DNA of 6,422 bases, from contig JAGRLX010000062.1 in NCBI GenBank assembly GCA_020441605.1, positions 1 through 6,422 on the forward strand. Direction: 5' to 3'. The DNA is from Alphaproteobacteria bacterium (lineage in GTDB: Bacteria > Pseudomonadota > Alphaproteobacteria > Rhizobiales > Aestuariivirgaceae). The translations under genes and the position numbers were made by a program. The notes under the pieces were generated by a model. It searched no databases and was not told the origin of the DNA. It worked only from the letters and a program-made list of their open reading frames with translations. This document shows positions 5,436 through 6,422 of the stretch, in pieces; positions within the stretch are counted from its first letter, which is position 1, and every line of letters starts with the position of its first letter.

Positions 5436-6422
5436 ATGGACTTCAATCTCACAGAAGAACAGCAAATGATCGTCAAGACGACGCGCGACTTCGTCGTCAA
5501 CGAACTCTATCCGCATGAGGCCGAAATCGAGGAAACGGGCGTGCTGCGGCCCGATCTTCGCGACACGATCAAAGCCAAGGCCATGGAAGCCGGTCTCTAC
5601 GCAGCCAACATGCCCGCTGAAGTGGGCGGCGCCGGCCTCGACACCCTGACCTGGGTTCTCTACGAAAAGGAACTGGGTCGCGCCAACTATGCCCTGCACT
5701 GGACCTGCGTCGCCCGGCCCTCGAATATCCTCATGGCTTGCACAGGCGACCAGCGCGAGAAATATCTTCTTCCCTCCGTGCGCGGCGAAAAGTCCGATTG
5801 CCTCGCCATGACCGAACCTGGCGTCGGCTCCGACGTGCGCGGCATGAAGACATTCGCCCGCGCCGATGGCGACGATTTCGTCATCAACGGCACCAAGCAT
5901 TTCATCAGCCATGCCGACGAGGCGAGTTTTGTCATCCTGTTCGCGGCAACGGGCGAGGAAGACACACCCCGCGGCAAGAAGAAGCTGATCACCGCCTTCC
6001 TGATCGACAAGGGAACACCCGGCTTCACCGTGCGCGACGGATACCGGAACGTATCGCACCGGGGCTACAACAACTGCATTCTCGAATTCAACGACTGCCG
6101 CGTACACAAGAGCCAGATCTTGGGCGAGGTCCACAAGGGCTTCGAGGTGGCCAACGACTGGCTGGGCGCCACCAGGCTTCAGGTCGCCGCCACCTGCATC
6201 GGCCGGGCCGAGCGCGCCCTTGAACATGCGAAGCAATGGGCGGTGGATCGCCACCAGTTCGGCCAGCAGATCGGCAAGTTCCAGGGCGTTTCGTTCAAGC
6301 TCGCCGACATGGCGCTGGAACTGAAGGCGGCCGAACTGCTGAACCTCGAGGCCGCCTGGAAGTTCGACAACGGAACGGTGACCGACATGGACATGGCCAT
6401 GGCCAAGCTCAAGGCCACCGAG
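5436..6422 (+). CDS. Acyl-CoA dehydrogenase, N-terminal 329 residues (cut by window edge)
   Basis: The frame from ATG 5436 stays open to the end of the window. It covers 329 residues of a family that usually has 380-400, so about 50-70 are missing. The start lies 3 bases after the previous stop, with a weak AGG at 5427-5429. The order of FAD-flavoprotein motifs is standard: helical N-domain with PAEVGGAGLDTL (60-71), the beta-domain signature LAMTEPGVGSDVRG (123-136), NGTKHFISHA (151-160), FNDCRVHKSQILGE (218-231), and the C-domain segment DRHQFGQQIGKFQGVSFKLADM within 271-292. Thr246 aligns with the position of the catalytic Glu of isovaleryl-type enzymes, so the catalytic base should be in the missing C-terminus. 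The enzyme would introduce an alpha,beta double bond into an acyl-CoA and pass electrons to ETF. Gamma-butyrobetainyl-CoA is an attractive substrate given the operon, but this is inference. Confidence 0.9.
   Translation, partial: MDFNLTEEQQMIVKTTRDFVVNELYPHEAEIEETGVLRPDLRDTIKAKAMEAGLYAANMPAEVGGAGLDTLTWVLYEKELGRANYALHWTCVARPSNILMACTGDQREKYLLPSVRGEKSDCLAMTEPGVGSDVRGMKTFARADGDDFVINGTKHFISHADEASFVILFAATGEEDTPRGKKKLITAFLIDKGTPGFTVRDGYRNVSHRGYNNCILEFNDCRVHKSQILGEVHKGFEVANDWLGATRLQVAATCIGRAERALEHAKQWAVDRHQFGQQIGKFQGVSFKLADMALELKAAELLNLEAAWKFDNGTVTDMDMAMAKLKATE

Noticed and set aside
5145..6254. 369-residue open frame on the reverse strand across the SDR and acyl-CoA dehydrogenase genes
   Set aside because: It is antisense to genes with intact SDR and acyl-CoA dehydrogenase signatures and shows no family resemblance of its own. 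It is a GC-rich shadow frame.
1..6422. CRISPR arrays, insertion sequences, tRNA or rRNA genes, att sites
   Set aside because: No regularly spaced repeats, transposase motifs, terminal inverted repeats or RNA-gene-like segments were seen. The genes are tightly packed with uniform composition.

Overview
The window is GC-rich (about 60% by eye), gene-dense DNA that looks alphaproteobacterial, most likely Hyphomicrobiales/Rhizobiales. The evidence is a UPF0314/DUF2585 membrane protein, a DUF4864 secreted protein, and a carnitine-catabolism gene order like that of rhizobia. This is inferred from protein families recognised by eye; no search was run.

Left part (1-1711), small general-purpose genes. 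A leftward gene is cut by the window edge and is the N-terminus of a CoxS/XDH-type [2Fe-2S] ferredoxin subunit. After a 255-bp gap with a perfect 8-bp inverted repeat come two rightward genes: a DUF4864 protein with a signal peptide, and a DUF2585 multi-pass membrane protein. The latter starts at a GTG that overlaps the stop of an 18-codon leader-like ORF. Facing them is a leftward gene for a roughly 75-residue membrane-anchored protein of unknown function.

Right part (1743-6422), a carnitine-degradation locus. A leftward GlxA/CdhR-type AraC regulator is separated by an 88-bp divergent control region from a tightly packed rightward operon (gaps of 2, 9 and 3 bp). The order is BKACE (3-dehydrocarnitine:acetyl-CoA cleavage, CdhC-like), L-carnitine dehydrogenase, a classical-type SDR oxidoreductase, and an acyl-CoA dehydrogenase cut by the right edge.

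Together the first two enzymes would convert L-carnitine to 3-dehydrocarnitine (NAD+) and then, with acetyl-CoA, to betainyl-CoA plus acetoacetate. Betainyl-CoA needs a thioesterase to give glycine betaine, and none is visible here as a separate gene or as a fused domain. The SDR and acyl-CoA dehydrogenase suggest that the operon also handles a related input, such as gamma-butyrobetaine or D-carnitine, but their substrates cannot be read from sequence. The core pathway is known. The less-explained parts are the SDR with altered motifs, the missing thioesterase, the phased repeats in the control region, and the small uncharacterised ORFs.
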